This document shows, piece by piece, positions 10,318 through 19,991 of a stretch of DNA of 38,062 nucleotides. Source of the DNA: Pseudomonas sp. KBW05 (lineage in GTDB: Bacteria; Pseudomonadota; Gammaproteobacteria; Pseudomonadales; Pseudomonadaceae); contig NZ_QAJM01000003.1 in assembly GCF_003852405.1 (NCBI RefSeq), positions 326,671 to 364,732 on the forward strand, written 5' to 3'. Made by a program: the position numbers and the translations under genes. The notes beneath the pieces were generated by a model. That model did no database searches, was not told the origin of the DNA, and saw only the letters and a list, made by a program, of their open reading frames with translations. Each line of letters opens with the position of its first letter. Positions within the stretch are counted from its first letter, which is position 1.

Positions 10318-11109
10318 TCAGACAAACTCAAAAGTATCGGCATCCAGGTTCGCCGGAAATCGTGTGCGATACGCCGCCAGCTCCGACGCACTCAGGCATA
10401 CCTGAAAGACCCCATCCGCCTCCCCCGCACTCAGCAGGGTCTCACCCTGGAAATCCAGCACCTGGCTGTCCCCGGTGTAGGCAAAACCCTTGCCGTCCGT
10501 ACCCACCCGATTCACCGCCGCCACGTAGCACAGGTTCTCGATGGCCCGCGCCGGCAACAGGCGGTTCCAATGCAAACGCCGTGCGCCGGGCCAGTTGGCG
10601 GTGTACAGCAGCAGGTCCGTATCCTGGGCATCGCGACTCCACACCGGGAAGCGCAGGTCGTAGCAAATCAGCGGGCGAATGCGCCAGCCCTTCAACTCGA
10701 ACTGCACCTGGCGCTCGCCGGGGGTGTAGTGATTGTGCTCGCCAGCCATGCGGAACAGGTGGCGCTTGTCGTAGTGCCACACCCCGCCGTCCGGGCGCGC
10801 CCACAGCAAGCGGTTGCGGTGGCTGCCATCGGCGGCCTCGATAATCACGCTGCCGGTAATCACGGCGTTGTACTTTTTCGCCTGGGTTTGGAGCCAGTGA
10901 TGGGTCGGGCCGTTTTCCGGTTCGGCCAGGGTGACCGACTCCATCGAGAAACCGGTGGTGAACATCTCCGGCAAGACGATCAGGTCGGCGCCCTTGGCCT
11001 GCTCCAGCAACAGCTCGAAGTGTTCCAGGTTGGCCTGGCGGTCATGCCAGGCCAGGGTGGTCTGGATCAGGGCGATGTTCAGGTCCGGCAGTGCACTTAG
11101 ATCACGCAT
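10318..11109 (-). CDS. Omega-amidase, nitrilase superfamily (YafV type)
   Basis: A 263-residue carbon-nitrogen hydrolase. The catalytic triad is visible: E48 in VLPEMF, K115 in YDKRHLF and C149 in LICYDLRFP. The LPEMFTTGFSM and ICYDLRFPVWSRD signatures are those of the YafV/Nit2 group, which hydrolyses 2-oxoglutaramate and 2-oxosuccinamate to 2-oxoglutarate or oxaloacetate plus ammonia. Its ATG (11107-11109) overlaps the end of the aminotransferase gene by 13 bp, implying translational coupling. The partner enzyme produces the 2-oxoglutaramate if it uses glutamine as amino donor, so the two form one pathway. Cytoplasmic; no signal peptide. Confidence 0.92.
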   Translation of the reverse strand: MRDLSALPDLNIALIQTTLAWHDRQANLEHFELLLEQAKGADLIVLPEMFTTGFSMESVTLAEPENGPTHHWLQTQAKKYNAVITGSVIIEAADGSHRNRLLWARPDGGVWHYDKRHLFRMAGEHNHYTPGERQVQFELKGWRIRPLICYDLRFPVWSRDAQDTDLLLYTANWPGARRLHWNRLLPARAIENLCYVAAVNRVGTDGKGFAYTGDSQVLDFQGETLLSAGEADGVFQVCLSASELAAYRTRFPANLDADTFEFV

Positions 11110-12245
11110 AGTTTTTCAGCTGCTTGGCGCAGCGTCTCCTCGCGTTTGGCAAAGCACAGGCGCACCAGGCGCTGGCCTTGCGGTGGGTTCTGGTAGAACA
11201 CCGAGACCGGGATCGTCGCCACGCCGTGTTCACGGGTCATCCACAGGGACATGGCGACGTCATCCAGGTCCGGGCGGATCTGTGAGTAATCCACCAGTTG
11301 GAAGTAGGTGCCGGCCACCCGGCTAAAGCTGAAACGCGACGGCGCCAGCAGGTCGCAGAACAGATCGCGCTTGGCCTGATAGAACGCCGGCAGTTCCTCG
11401 ACGTGGTCCGGGTGCTCGGCCATAAAGTCAGCCAGGGCGAACTGCAACGGCGTCACGCCGCAGAAGTTGACGTACTGGTGCACCTTGCGCAACTCGGCAG
11501 TGAGGGCCGGTGGTGCAACCACGTAGCCGGTTTTCCAGCCGGTGACGTGATAGGTCTTGCCGAAGGAGCTGACCACAAATGCTCGCGCGTACAACTCTTC
11601 GTGGGCCAGCACGCTGACATGGGGCACGCCGTCGAACACAAGGTGTTCGTAGACCTCATCGCTGACCAGGTAGATATCACGGTCGCGGATCAATTCGGCC
11701 AACTGGTCCAGCTCGGCGCGGCTGATCAAGGCGCCTGTAGGGTTGTGTGGGGTGTTGAGGATGATCATGCGTGTACGCGGCGACAGCGCCGCCTTGATCC
11801 GCTCAAAATCCAGCGCAAAGCCTTGTAGGCTCAATTGCACATGCACACAACGACCGCCGGCCAGCTCGACCGAGGGCTCATAGCTGTCGTAGCAAGGGTC
11901 GAACACGATGACTTCGTCGCCGCTGCGGATCACCGCCTGGATGGCGCAGAAGATCGCGGCGGTGGCGCCCGGGGTGATGGTCACTTCGCTGTCGGCATTG
12001 ACGGTGGCACCATAACTGCGGGCGATCTTGGCCGCCACTTGCTGACGCAGGGCCGGCAGGCCGGTCATCGGCGAATATTGGTTGTGCCCACTGGCAACGT
12101 GCTTGCCCACTGCATCGAGCAAGCCTTGGGGGCCGTTGAAGTCGGGGAAGCCCTGGGACAGGTTGAGCGCGCCTGTCTCGGCAGCGAGTTGCGACATGGT
12201 GGTGAAAATGGTCGTGCCGACATTCGGCAGCTTGCTGGTGATCAT
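11097..12245 (-). CDS. PLP-dependent aminotransferase (methionine/glutamine type, YbdL-like)
   Basis: A class I/II aminotransferase of 382 residues. The PLP lysine is K230 in SSFGKTYHVTGWK. NTPHNPTG (164-171), SDEVYE (195-200) and the N-terminal NLSQGFPDF (28-36) complete the cofactor and substrate pocket. The sequence pattern matches E. coli YbdL and kynurenine/glutamine transaminase K-like enzymes, which transaminate methionine and aromatic amino acids. ATG 12243-12245, with GGGG upstream, is preferred to an in-frame TTG nine codons earlier. It overlaps the omega-amidase gene by 13 bp. Exact substrate preference cannot be read from sequence. Confidence 0.9.
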   Translation of the reverse strand: MITSKLPNVGTTIFTTMSQLAAETGALNLSQGFPDFNGPQGLLDAVGKHVASGHNQYSPMTGLPALRQQVAAKIARSYGATVNADSEVTITPGATAAIFCAIQAVIRSGDEVIVFDPCYDSYEPSVELAGGRCVHVQLSLQGFALDFERIKAALSPRTRMIILNTPHNPTGALISRAELDQLAELIRDRDIYLVSDEVYEHLVFDGVPHVSVLAHEELYARAFVVSSFGKTYHVTGWKTGYVVAPPALTAELRKVHQYVNFCGVTPLQFALADFMAEHPDHVEELPAFYQAKRDLFCDLLAPSRFSFSRVAGTYFQLVDYSQIRPDLDDVAMSLWMTREHGVATIPVSVFYQNPPQGQRLVRLCFAKREETLRQAAEKLCVI

Positions 12246-12320
12246 CGAAAGGCCCCTGCAGGTGAGCCCCAAGTTTTAAGCTGCCAATTGCACCGGGTCA
12301 AGGCACAAACCACCGCGCAC

Positions 12321-12344
12321 AAAAAAGGGCTCCCAAGGAGCCCT
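12321..12344 (-). terminator. Rho-independent terminator after der
   Basis: On the minus strand the 7-bp stem GGGCTCC/GGAGCCC with a 3-base loop is followed by six T residues (12321-12326). It ends the long ndk-to-der gene block. Confidence 0.9.
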
Positions 12345-12366
12345 CTCTCACAACGTGAAGCTGCCG

Positions 12367-13836
12367 TTATTTCTTGTCACGGCGCTTCTTGTCGGCTTTC
12401 TTGTGGTGAGTCATCAAACGACGCTTCTTGTTCACCTGACGGTCGGTCAAGGTGTTCTTGTTGCCTTCGTACGGGTTATCGCCACCCTTGAACTCGATGC
12501 GGATCGGCGTACCGACCAGCTTCAAGACACGACGGTAGGTGTTTTCCAGATAACGCACGTAGGACTTCGGCACCTTCTCGATCTGGTTGCCGTGGATCAC
12601 GATAATCGGCGGGTTGGCACCACCCAAGTGGGCGTAACGCAGTTTGATCCGGCGGTTGTTGACCATCGGCGGCGCGTGCTCGCCTACCGCGTCTTCCAGG
12701 ATCTGGGTGAGGCGGTTGGTCGGCCAGCGGGTGACCGCAGACTTGAACGAGTTCTGTACGGAGGCGTAGAGGTTGCCAACGCCAGTACCGTGCAGTGCCG
12801 AGATAAAGTGGATATCGGCGAACTCGACGAAGAACAGGCGACGTTGCAGCTCGATCTTGACGAAATCGCGCTCGCTCGGCGTCATGCCGTCCCACTTGTT
12901 GATCGCGATCACCAGTGCCCGACCGGCCTCCAGGGCAAAGCCCAGCAGGTTGAGATCGTGGTCCACCACGCCTTCGCGGGCGTCCATCACAAAGATCACC
13001 ACGTTGGCGTCTTTGATCGCTTGCAGGGTCTTCACCACCGAGAACTTTTCAACTTCCTCGTGGATCTTGCCGCGCTTGCGCACACCGGCGGTGTCGATCA
13101 GCGTGTACTTCTCGTCGTTACGCTCAAACGGGATGTAGATACTGTCGCGGGTGGTGCCAGGTTGGTCATAGACGATGACTCGGTCTTCACCGAGCATGCG
13201 GTTGACCAGCGTGGACTTGCCCACGTTAGGACGGCCGATGATGGCGATCTTGATACCGTCTTTTTCGCTCGGGCCAGGAATGCGCTTGGCTTCCTCGCCT
13301 TCGGCGACGATCTCTTCTTCGCCCTCTTCTTCCTCGGCGTCATCCTTAGGGAAATCGCGCAGGGCGATTTCCAGCATCTGGGTGATACCACGACCGTGGG
13401 CGCCGGCGACCGGAATCGCATCGCCCAGGCCCATCGGGCTGAATTCGGCACGGGCTGCTTCAGGATCGATGTTGTCGATCTTGTTCGCGACCAGATAGGA
13501 ACGCTTGTTGCGCTTGCGCAGGTGCTCGCCAATCATTTGGTCAGCAGCGGTGTAGCCCGCACGGGCGTCCACCAGGAACAACACGACATCGGCTTCTTCA
13601 ATGGCGAGCAGCGACTGCTCGGCCATTTTTTCGTCCATGCCATGTTCGTCACCGGAGATACCACCGGTGTCGACAATAATGTAGGAGCGCCCTTGCCACT
13701 TTGCCTCACCGTATTGGCGATCACGGGTCAGACCGGACAAGTCGCCGACGATGGCGTCACGAGTCCTGGTCAGGCGGTTGAACAAGGTGGACTTGCCGAC
13801 GTTAGGTCGGCCCACCAGGGCGATTACGGGAACCAT
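12367..13836 (-). CDS. der: Ribosome-assembly GTPase Der (EngA)
   Basis: Essential GTPase with two tandem G domains, needed for 50S ribosome maturation. It has 489 residues. The first P-loop GRPNVGKS is at 9-16, its NKID at 118-121; the second P-loop GRPNVGKS is at 201-208. The G domains are joined by a very acidic linker (about 165-183, mostly Glu). A KH-like RNA-binding domain follows and the C-terminus is a lysine/arginine-rich tail ([11 protein letters not shown]). An in-frame GTG lies four codons upstream, but ATG 13834-13836 has GGAG at the right distance and yields [16 protein letters not shown]. Confidence 0.97.
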   Translation of the reverse strand: MVPVIALVGRPNVGKSTLFNRLTRTRDAIVGDLSGLTRDRQYGEAKWQGRSYIIVDTGGISGDEHGMDEKMAEQSLLAIEEADVVLFLVDARAGYTAADQMIGEHLRKRNKRSYLVANKIDNIDPEAARAEFSPMGLGDAIPVAGAHGRGITQMLEIALRDFPKDDAEEEEGEEEIVAEGEEAKRIPGPSEKDGIKIAIIGRPNVGKSTLVNRMLGEDRVIVYDQPGTTRDSIYIPFERNDEKYTLIDTAGVRKRGKIHEEVEKFSVVKTLQAIKDANVVIFVMDAREGVVDHDLNLLGFALEAGRALVIAINKWDGMTPSERDFVKIELQRRLFFVEFADIHFISALHGTGVGNLYASVQNSFKSAVTRWPTNRLTQILEDAVGEHAPPMVNNRRIKLRYAHLGGANPPIIVIHGNQIEKVPKSYVRYLENTYRRVLKLVGTPIRIEFKGGDNPYEGNKNTLTDRQVNKKRRLMTHHKKADKKRRDKK

Positions 13837-13871
13837 GCGGCTCTCCACTTCGTTATTTCAGAAAATACAAA

Positions 13872-13892
13872 AGCCGCTGCAAGGCAGCGGCT
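13872..13892 (-). terminator. Hairpin with imperfect T-run between bamB and der
   Basis: A perfect 9-bp stem AGCCGCTGC/GCAGCGGCT with a 3-base loop; on the minus strand it is followed by TTTGTATTTT. It could act as a partial terminator that lowers der expression relative to bamB, since no separate der promoter is evident. Confidence 0.6.
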
Positions 13893-13924
13893 GGTGCTCG
13901 GGGCAGCATCGTCAGATGCCGCAT

Positions 13925-13942
13925 GCCCCGCCGAAGCGGGGC
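13925..13942 (-). other. UUCG-capped hairpin between bamB and der
   Basis: On the minus strand GCCCCGC, loop TTCG, then GCGGGGC: a 7-bp all-GC stem with the exceptionally stable C(UUCG)G tetraloop. It has no T-run. It lies 28 bases after the bamB stop codon and probably blocks 3' exonucleases or modulates readthrough. Confidence 0.6.
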
Positions 13943-13970
13943 CGCCTGGGTGTTACCCCAAGCATAGTTC

Positions 13971-15122
13971 TTACTTGATGGTCAGGGCTTCCAGCTTGCC
14001 GCTGTTGCCAAACACATAAAGCATGTTACCCACGACCAGCGGACGAGCACGCAGGCCGTCGCTGTCGATACGCTCGCGACCAACAAAGCGACCGTCAACC
14101 TGGCTCAGCAGGTGCAGGTAGCCTTCGAAGTCGCCAACCGCTACGTAGCTGGAGAAGACTTCCGGTGCCGACAGTTGACGGCGGGCCAGGGAGTCGTTGC
14201 TCCACAGTGCAGTGGTGGAACGCTCGTCGACACTTTCAACGGTGCCAGACGCCAGGCTTACGTAGACGCTGCCAAACCCTTGGGCGACACCGGCGTAGCT
14301 GGAAGCATCACGCTGCCAGTTCACACGACCGCTCTGCAGGTCCAGTGCCGCAACGCGGCCCTGGTAAGTGGCGACGTAGAGGGTTTCACCCGACAGCAGC
14401 AAGCCGCCGTCGATGTCCACTACGCGATCCAGTTCGGAACGACCTTGCGGGATAGCCACACGGGTTTCCCAGGCCGGCACGCCGTTCTGGGTATCGAGGG
14501 CGACTACTTTACCGGTGGACAAGCCTGCAACGGCCAGATTGTTGGTCACAACCGGACCACTGGTACCGCGCAACGTCAGCACCGCAGGGGTGCTGTCGTA
14601 CAACCAGCGCTGCTCGCCGGTGCTGGCGTCGAGGCCGATCACACGGTCGTCCTGGGTTTGCACCACGACGATATCGCCGTTGGTGGCAGGCGGTGCGAGG
14701 ACTTCACTGGTCACGCGAGCGCGCCATTTCTCTTCACCGGTGCTGGAATCCAGGGCCACGACTTCGCCTTTCAGCGTGCCGAGCATCACCAGGCCATAAC
14801 CTACGCCAACGGCGCCGGAGACGGGCAGTTCAAGGTCTTTCTTCCACTTCACGTCGCCGTTCATGCGATCCATCGAGATCACAACGCCGGTGACGTCAGC
14901 GGCCACAATATTGTCACCGTCAATTGCCGGTACCAACATGTTGTAGGTGTCACCCTGGCCGTCACCGATGGAGCGGCTCCATTGCTTTTGCAGGACCACT
15001 TCTTCCTTGAAGCTGGTCAGCTCCGCAGGCGGCAGTTCTTTTTTACTGTTGCTGCTGCAACCCGCGGCCAGAACGGCCAGAGCCAGCAATGCTGCATGTT
15101 TCCAACGGATCACGTCACGCAT
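13971..15122 (-). CDS. bamB: Outer-membrane protein assembly lipoprotein BamB
   Basis: Lipoprotein of the BAM complex that inserts beta-barrel proteins into the outer membrane. The 383-residue precursor has an N-terminal signal with lipobox LAAGC, lipidated Cys at 22. The rest is an eight-bladed PQQ-type beta-propeller with repeated blade motifs such as VVALDSSTGEEKW, VIGLDASTGEQRW and VAALDLQSGRVNW. ATG 15120-15122 overlaps the yfgM stop by 8 bp. AAGGGG abuts this ATG, so the GTG at codon 4, nine bases from AAGGGG, is an equally plausible start; both give a full signal peptide. Confidence 0.96.
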   Translation of the reverse strand: MRDVIRWKHAALLALAVLAAGCSSNSKKELPPAELTSFKEEVVLQKQWSRSIGDGQGDTYNMLVPAIDGDNIVAADVTGVVISMDRMNGDVKWKKDLELPVSGAVGVGYGLVMLGTLKGEVVALDSSTGEEKWRARVTSEVLAPPATNGDIVVVQTQDDRVIGLDASTGEQRWLYDSTPAVLTLRGTSGPVVTNNLAVAGLSTGKVVALDTQNGVPAWETRVAIPQGRSELDRVVDIDGGLLLSGETLYVATYQGRVAALDLQSGRVNWQRDASSYAGVAQGFGSVYVSLASGTVESVDERSTTALWSNDSLARRQLSAPEVFSSYVAVGDFEGYLHLLSQVDGRFVGRERIDSDGLRARPLVVGNMLYVFGNSGKLEALTIK

Positions 15123-15756
15123 CCCCTTTGGCCAAGTCGTCCAGCTTGATTTGTAAGCCACCGACTGCCGCTTCATCAGACAGCGCCGCCTTGGCTTTTT
15201 GGTACGCAGCATTGGCTTCGTCGGTACGACCCAATTGGACCAACAGGTCGCCCTTGAGCTCTTCGCGAGTGGCTACAAATGCCTTGTCAGCATCGCCTTC
15301 GAGCAGTTTGAGTGCTTCGTCGGCCTTGTTCTGTGCCGCCAGGACCTGAGCCAGGCGCTGACGTGCGATTTCACCCAGGGTCGGGTTGGTCGGCTTGTCG
15401 GCGATGGCCTTCAGCTCGGCTGCAGCGTCATCCAGCTTGCCGGTATCGACCGCGACTTTCGCGACGAACAGGCTGCCGTATTGGGCGTAGGTGCTACCGC
15501 CAAATTCGTTTTTCAGCTTGCCGGCCAGGTCTGCAACCTGCGCAGGGTCGGGCTTGCCGTCCGGCGTCAGGGTGGTTTCCAGCAATTGCTGATAGAGGAT
15601 CGAGGCGCCCTGGGATTGGTTGGCCTGATACTTGTGCCAGGCTTGCCAGCCGAACACCACCACTAAAGCCAGCAGACCGCCAGTAACCAGGGGCTTGCCG
15701 TTACGCTGCCACCAGTCCTTGAACTCGGCCAGTTGATCATCATCAGAACTCGACAC
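15115..15756 (-). CDS. yfgM: YfgM-like membrane-anchored TPR protein
   Basis: A 213-residue protein with a short cytoplasmic N-terminus, one membrane segment at about 21-42 (GKPLVTGGLLALVVVFGW) and a periplasmic region built of TPR-like helices. E. coli YfgM associates with the SecYEG translocon and the periplasmic chaperone PpiD. The gene order hisS-yfgM-bamB-der is the same as in E. coli, which supports the assignment. Start is GTG 15754-15756, with GGAG eight bases upstream; the acidic N-terminus MSSSDDDQLAEFK is typical. The end overlaps bamB by 8 bp, suggesting coupled translation. Confidence 0.9.
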   Translation of the reverse strand: MSSSDDDQLAEFKDWWQRNGKPLVTGGLLALVVVFGWQAWHKYQANQSQGASILYQQLLETTLTPDGKPDPAQVADLAGKLKNEFGGSTYAQYGSLFVAKVAVDTGKLDDAAAELKAIADKPTNPTLGEIARQRLAQVLAAQNKADEALKLLEGDADKAFVATREELKGDLLVQLGRTDEANAAYQKAKAALSDEAAVGGLQIKLDDLAKGDA

Positions 15757-15797
15757 CCCAATACTCCTTAATCGCTAAATTCGGCTGTTCGACAGCT

Positions 15798-17087
15798 TCA
15801 ACCCTGCACGACGCAGGTGGCCAAGTGCGCAGCGAGCGCATCAAAGGCAATGTTCTGTTGCTCGCCCTGGCCACGCAGGGGTTTGAAACCTATCACTTGC
15901 TGGGCCAGTTCGTCATCGCCGAGGATCAGTGCATACAGCGCACCGCTCTTGTCGGCCTTCTTGAACTGGCTCTTGAAGCTGCCGGCGCCGGCATTGACCT
16001 GCAGGCGCAGGTTCGGCAGTTGGTCGCGGACCTTTTCGCTCAAGGCCAGGGCGGCCAGTTCGGCGGCCTCGCCAAAGGCGCAGAGGTACACATCCACCTG
16101 ACGGGAGATTTCTTCCGGGACCTTTTCCAGGGTTTCCAGCAGCAGGATCAGCCGCTCGATGCCCATGGCAAAGCCCACGCCAGTGGTCGGCTTGCCGCCC
16201 ATCTGCTCGACCAGGCCGTCGTAGCGGCCGCCGGCACACACGGTGCCCTGGGCGCCGAGTTTGTCGGTGACCCACTCGAACACGGTCTTGCTGTAGTAGT
16301 CGAGGCCACGCACCAGCTTGGTGTTGATCACGAACGGGATACCGGCCGCATCCAGGCGAGCCTTGAGGCCCTCGAAGTGAATGCGCGATTCGTCGTCCAG
16401 GTAGTCGGCCATTTTTGGCGCGTCCACCAATACGGCTTGGGTATCGGCGTTCTTGGTATCGAGGACGCGCAACGGGTTGGTTTTCAGACGGCGCTGGCTG
16501 TCTTCGTCCAACTTGTCCAGGTGGGCCGACAGGTATTCGACCAGGGCCACTTTATAGCGGCCGCGGGATTCGCTGGTGCCCAGGCTGTTGAGTTCAAGCT
16601 TGACCGCATCGCGGATACCCAGCAGGCCCCACAGGCGCCAGGTCAGCACGATCAGCTCGGCGTCGATGTCCGGGCCGTCGATATTGAAGACTTCCAGACC
16701 GATCTGGTGGAACTGGCGATAACGGCCTTTCTGTGGACGCTCGTGGCGGAACATCGGGCCGATGTACCACAACTTCTGCGGCTGGCCAGCACCGGTGAGA
16801 CCATGCTCAAGCACGGCGCGCACGCATGCGGCAGTGCCTTCCGGGCGCAGGGTCAGGGAATCGCCGTTGCGGTCTTCAAAGGTGTACATTTCTTTTTCGA
16901 CGATGTCGGTCACTTCACCGATGGAGCGCTTGAACAGCTCGGTGAACTCGACGATCGGCATGCGGATCTGCTTGTAACCGTAGTTATCCAGCAGGCGCGC
17001 GACGGTGCTTTCGAAGTAGCGCCACAGCGGCGTCTGCTCCGGCAGGATGTCGTTCATGCCGCGAATGGCTTGCAGAGACTTGCTCAC
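15798..17087 (-). CDS. hisS: Histidyl-tRNA synthetase
   Basis: Class II aminoacyl-tRNA synthetase charging tRNA-His. The 429-residue protein has class II motif 2 ([16 protein letters not shown]), the histidine-binding motif [14 protein letters not shown], motif 3 ([11 protein letters not shown]) and a C-terminal anticodon-binding domain from about 330. Start [18 protein letters not shown] is canonical. It lies 23 bp downstream of ispG, in the conserved ispG-hisS-yfgM-bamB-der order. Confidence 0.98.
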   Translation of the reverse strand: MSKSLQAIRGMNDILPEQTPLWRYFESTVARLLDNYGYKQIRMPIVEFTELFKRSIGEVTDIVEKEMYTFEDRNGDSLTLRPEGTAACVRAVLEHGLTGAGQPQKLWYIGPMFRHERPQKGRYRQFHQIGLEVFNIDGPDIDAELIVLTWRLWGLLGIRDAVKLELNSLGTSESRGRYKVALVEYLSAHLDKLDEDSQRRLKTNPLRVLDTKNADTQAVLVDAPKMADYLDDESRIHFEGLKARLDAAGIPFVINTKLVRGLDYYSKTVFEWVTDKLGAQGTVCAGGRYDGLVEQMGGKPTTGVGFAMGIERLILLLETLEKVPEEISRQVDVYLCAFGEAAELAALALSEKVRDQLPNLRLQVNAGAGSFKSQFKKADKSGALYALILGDDELAQQVIGFKPLRGQGEQQNIAFDALAAHLATCVVQG

Positions 17088-17110
17088 ATCAAATCCTTAA
17101 ATTCGTTCAA

Positions 17111-18220
17111 TCAGCCGCGCGCGATCAGCGCTGCGTCAGCCGCGACCTTTTCGGCCGCTTTCTCGCGGATCAGTCTTTCGAGCTCATCCACCAGATTGTC
17201 ATTCGTTAACTTCTGCGCCGGCTTGCCGTCGATGTAGATCAGGTTCGGTGTACCGCCGGTCAAGCCCACGTGGGCTTCCTTGGCTTCGCCCGGCCCGTTG
17301 ACCACACAACCGATCACCGCGACATCCAGTGGCACCAGCAGGTCTTCGAGGCGCAACTCCAGGTCGTTCATGGTTTTCACCACGTCGAAGTTCTGCCGCG
17401 AGCAGCTCGGGCAGGCAATGAAATTGATACCACGGGAACGCAAACGCAGGGATTTGAGAATGTCGTAACCGACTTTCACTTCCTCAACAGGGTCTGCCGC
17501 CAGCGAGATACGGATAGTATCGCCAATCCCTTCGGCGAGCAGCATACCGAGACCCACCGCAGATTTCACTGTGCCTGAGCGTAAACCGCCGGCTTCGGTG
17601 ATACCCAAGTGCAGCGGTTGCACGATTTCCTTGGCCAGCAGGCGGTAGGCTTCCACCGCCATGAACACGTCGGAGGCCTTTACGCTGACCTTGAAGTCCT
17701 GGAAATTCAGGCGCTCAAGGTGTTCAACGTGGCGCAGCGCGGATTCAACCAGCGCCGCCGGGGTGGGCTCGCCGTATTTCTTTTGCAGGTCTTTTTCCAG
17801 GGAACCGGCGTTGACGCCGATGCGGATTGGAATGCCACGGTCGCGGGCGGCATCAACTACAGCGCGCACACGGTCTTCGCGACCGATGTTGCCCGGGTTG
17901 ATTCGTAGGCAATCCACGCCCAGTTCGGCTACGCGCAATGCGATTTTATAGTCGAAGTGGATGTCGGCAACCAACGGCACCTTGACCAACTGCTTGATGC
18001 GGCCGAAGGCTTCGGCGGCGTCCATGTCCGGCACGGAGACGCGCACGATGTCGACGCCGGCCGCTTCCAGACGGTTGATCTGGGCAACGGTGGCAGCCAC
18101 GTCATTGGTGTCGCTGTTGGTCATGCTCTGCACGGCGATGGGGGCATCGCCACCCACCGGCACGGAGCCGACCCAGATTTTGCGCGATACGCGACGTTTG
18201 ATTGGAGATTCGCCGTGCAT
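17111..18220 (-). CDS. ispG: 4-Hydroxy-3-methylbut-2-enyl diphosphate synthase
   Basis: Penultimate enzyme of the MEP isoprenoid pathway; it converts MEcPP to HMBPP with a [4Fe-4S] cluster. At 369 residues, the cluster ligands C270, C273, C305 and E312 match the E. coli numbering ([13 protein letters not shown] and [10 protein letters not shown]). The N-terminal part is a TIM barrel. It starts 2 bp after the rodZ stop codon. As an Fe-S enzyme it depends on the isc operon encoded upstream in this window. Confidence 0.98.
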   Translation of the reverse strand: MHGESPIKRRVSRKIWVGSVPVGGDAPIAVQSMTNSDTNDVAATVAQINRLEAAGVDIVRVSVPDMDAAEAFGRIKQLVKVPLVADIHFDYKIALRVAELGVDCLRINPGNIGREDRVRAVVDAARDRGIPIRIGVNAGSLEKDLQKKYGEPTPAALVESALRHVEHLERLNFQDFKVSVKASDVFMAVEAYRLLAKEIVQPLHLGITEAGGLRSGTVKSAVGLGMLLAEGIGDTIRISLAADPVEEVKVGYDILKSLRLRSRGINFIACPSCSRQNFDVVKTMNDLELRLEDLLVPLDVAVIGCVVNGPGEAKEAHVGLTGGTPNLIYIDGKPAQKLTNDNLVDELERLIREKAAEKVAADAALIARG

Positions 18221-18222
18221 GA

Positions 18223-19224
18223 CTATTGTCCCAACTTCAGGCGAGCGGTCTCGCCACTGGTGAACGGCGCCACGTCCACAGGCTGGCCGTTGTAGGCCAC
18301 TTGCGCGCCACGGGCAAAGCCCAGACGCAGCGTCAAAGGAGGCTTGCCGCCCTGGTCGAGCGTATCTCCCTTACGCTTCAGACCGCTAAACAGCACTTTG
18401 CCGTTGCCATCGGTGACTTGCGTCCAGCAGTCAGCGACGAAGGTAATCTGTACGCGGCCATCACCGGCGATCAGCGCTGGGGTGGTCGGCGGGGAAATGG
18501 CTGGCGCGGCAGGTGCGGCTGGAGCAGGCGCTTGTACCGGTGCGGCTGGCGTAGGTGCCTGGGCAACGGGGGCAGCCGGGGTGTGAGCTGCTGCGGCCGG
18601 CGTCACTGGGGCTGGCGCGGCGGCAGTTGCGGCAGGCGCCACTTCCGGTGCCGCTTGCTCGGCAGTGACCGGCGTTTCAGGTGTAGCCTGGCCTTGCGCT
18701 ACGGCCTGGTCTTCCGGCTCGTCCAACGGATGAATCTGCGTGGTACCGTCGGCGCTTTCGACTTCGACGTGCTCCATGGCGTTGCTGGTCAGGTCCTTGG
18801 TGCGCTGGGAGGTCTGGTCTTGCCACCAGACAAAACCGCCGCCAACCACAGCGATCAGCAGCAACAGGCTGACAATGCGCAAAATCGTGTGGGAAACCCG
18901 TACAGGCTCCTCGATACGGCCCAGGCCATGAACGTTGCTGCCCTGGGAGTCGGTACCGGTGAACTGGTCGAACTCCTGGACCAGTACGGCCTGGTCGATG
19001 CCCAGCAACTTGGCATAGGCGCGGATGTAGCCACGGGCGAAGGTATGCCCAGGCAACTTGTCGAACGCGCCGGCTTCCAGGTTGCTCAGGGACGTGGTGG
19101 TCAAATTGAGCTTGAGGGCCACTTCTGCCAGCGACCAACCATTGCTTTCGCGGGCCTGACGCAAGGTGTCGCCTGGGTTTACGCGATTAGCTGCTACAAC
19201 TTCCGGGTGCGCCGCTTTCATCAT
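18223..19224 (-). CDS. rodZ: RodZ cell-shape / helix-turn-helix membrane protein
   Basis: A 333-residue bitopic protein linking MreB to the cell-wall elongation machinery. The N-terminal Xre-type HTH (about 16-85, with [19 protein letters not shown]) is cytoplasmic and binds MreB in the family. One membrane segment lies at 112-134. A long Ala/Pro-rich periplasmic linker (about 165-250) leads to a DUF4115 beta domain ([20 protein letters not shown] onward). The start overlaps the pilW stop in an ATGATGA arrangement; the second ATG (19219-19221) has better spacing from GGAG, giving 332 residues. The Ala/Pro linker is the most variable, repeat-like part. Confidence 0.93.
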   Translation of the reverse strand: MMKAAHPEVVAANRVNPGDTLRQARESNGWSLAEVALKLNLTTTSLSNLEAGAFDKLPGHTFARGYIRAYAKLLGIDQAVLVQEFDQFTGTDSQGSNVHGLGRIEEPVRVSHTILRIVSLLLLIAVVGGGFVWWQDQTSQRTKDLTSNAMEHVEVESADGTTQIHPLDEPEDQAVAQGQATPETPVTAEQAAPEVAPAATAAAPAPVTPAAAAHTPAAPVAQAPTPAAPVQAPAPAAPAAPAISPPTTPALIAGDGRVQITFVADCWTQVTDGNGKVLFSGLKRKGDTLDQGGKPPLTLRLGFARGAQVAYNGQPVDVAPFTSGETARLKLGQ

Positions 19225-19979
19225 TGCTCCGACAGGTATTGCTGATATTCCGGCGTACCGGGATAGAGTCGTTCGAGTTGCTGGCCAAAACGTGCGGCCG
19301 TGTCGTGTTCTTCATGAACCGTCGCCAGGCGCACGCCGAGCAATAGACTACGTGCATTTTGCCCGCTGAGCAGGCTAAAACGCTCGTAATAGTCACGTGC
19401 CGGCACATAATGCCTGTCATCAAAGGATATCTCAGCCATTTCGAGCAGTGCCCGAGGCTGACGACCATTCAAATGCAGGGCTTTTTCCAACTGTTGGCGA
19501 GCACTGTCGCGCTGGCCGAGGCGCATCGAGGTCACCCCAAGGTTCTCGAATACACGGGAACGCTCAGGATAAAGGGTATCGGCGCTGGCTTGCTGGAAAT
19601 AAAGGGCGGCCTGGGCAAAACGTTTCTGCTCGAACAGGAAGCTGCCGTAGTTGTTCAACAGCCGAGGGTCGGCAGGTCGGGAGGCCAGCGCCTTGCGGAA
19701 ATAGTGGTGGGCCAGATCAGGCTCGGCCTGGGCCTGGAACACCAGGGCCAGCGCCGCATTGGCGTCGGCATCGTCGCTGTCGAGCTCAAGGGCCTTCTTC
19801 AGCGGTACCTTGGCCTGCTCGCTCATGCCTTGTTGCAGGTAACCCAAGCCCAGTTGCACATAGGCAACCCGCGCCCCATCACGGCCTTTACCGGTTTGCA
19901 TAGGGCTGTCATGGCCCGATGAAACACAACCGGCCGCGAGACCGGTAACAAGCAAAAGCAGCGCAAGGCGCAAGGGCAT
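19221..19979 (-). CDS. pilW: Type IV pilus biogenesis/stability lipoprotein PilW (PilF)
   Basis: Pilotin needed to localise and assemble the PilQ secretin; called PilF in P. aeruginosa. The 252-residue precursor has a lipobox LAAGC with lipidated C18, followed by about six TPR repeats (for example YVQLGLGYLQQGMSEQAKVP and FENLGVTSMRLGQRDSARQQ). It starts 12 bp after rlmN ends and overlaps rodZ by 4 bp. The order rlmN-pilW-rodZ-ispG-hisS is usual in gammaproteobacteria. Confidence 0.93.
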   Translation of the reverse strand: MPLRLALLLLVTGLAAGCVSSGHDSPMQTGKGRDGARVAYVQLGLGYLQQGMSEQAKVPLKKALELDSDDADANAALALVFQAQAEPDLAHHYFRKALASRPADPRLLNNYGSFLFEQKRFAQAALYFQQASADTLYPERSRVFENLGVTSMRLGQRDSARQQLEKALHLNGRQPRALLEMAEISFDDRHYVPARDYYERFSLLSGQNARSLLLGVRLATVHEEHDTAARFGQQLERLYPGTPEYQQYLSEQ

Positions 19980-19991
19980 AGAGATCCTCTC

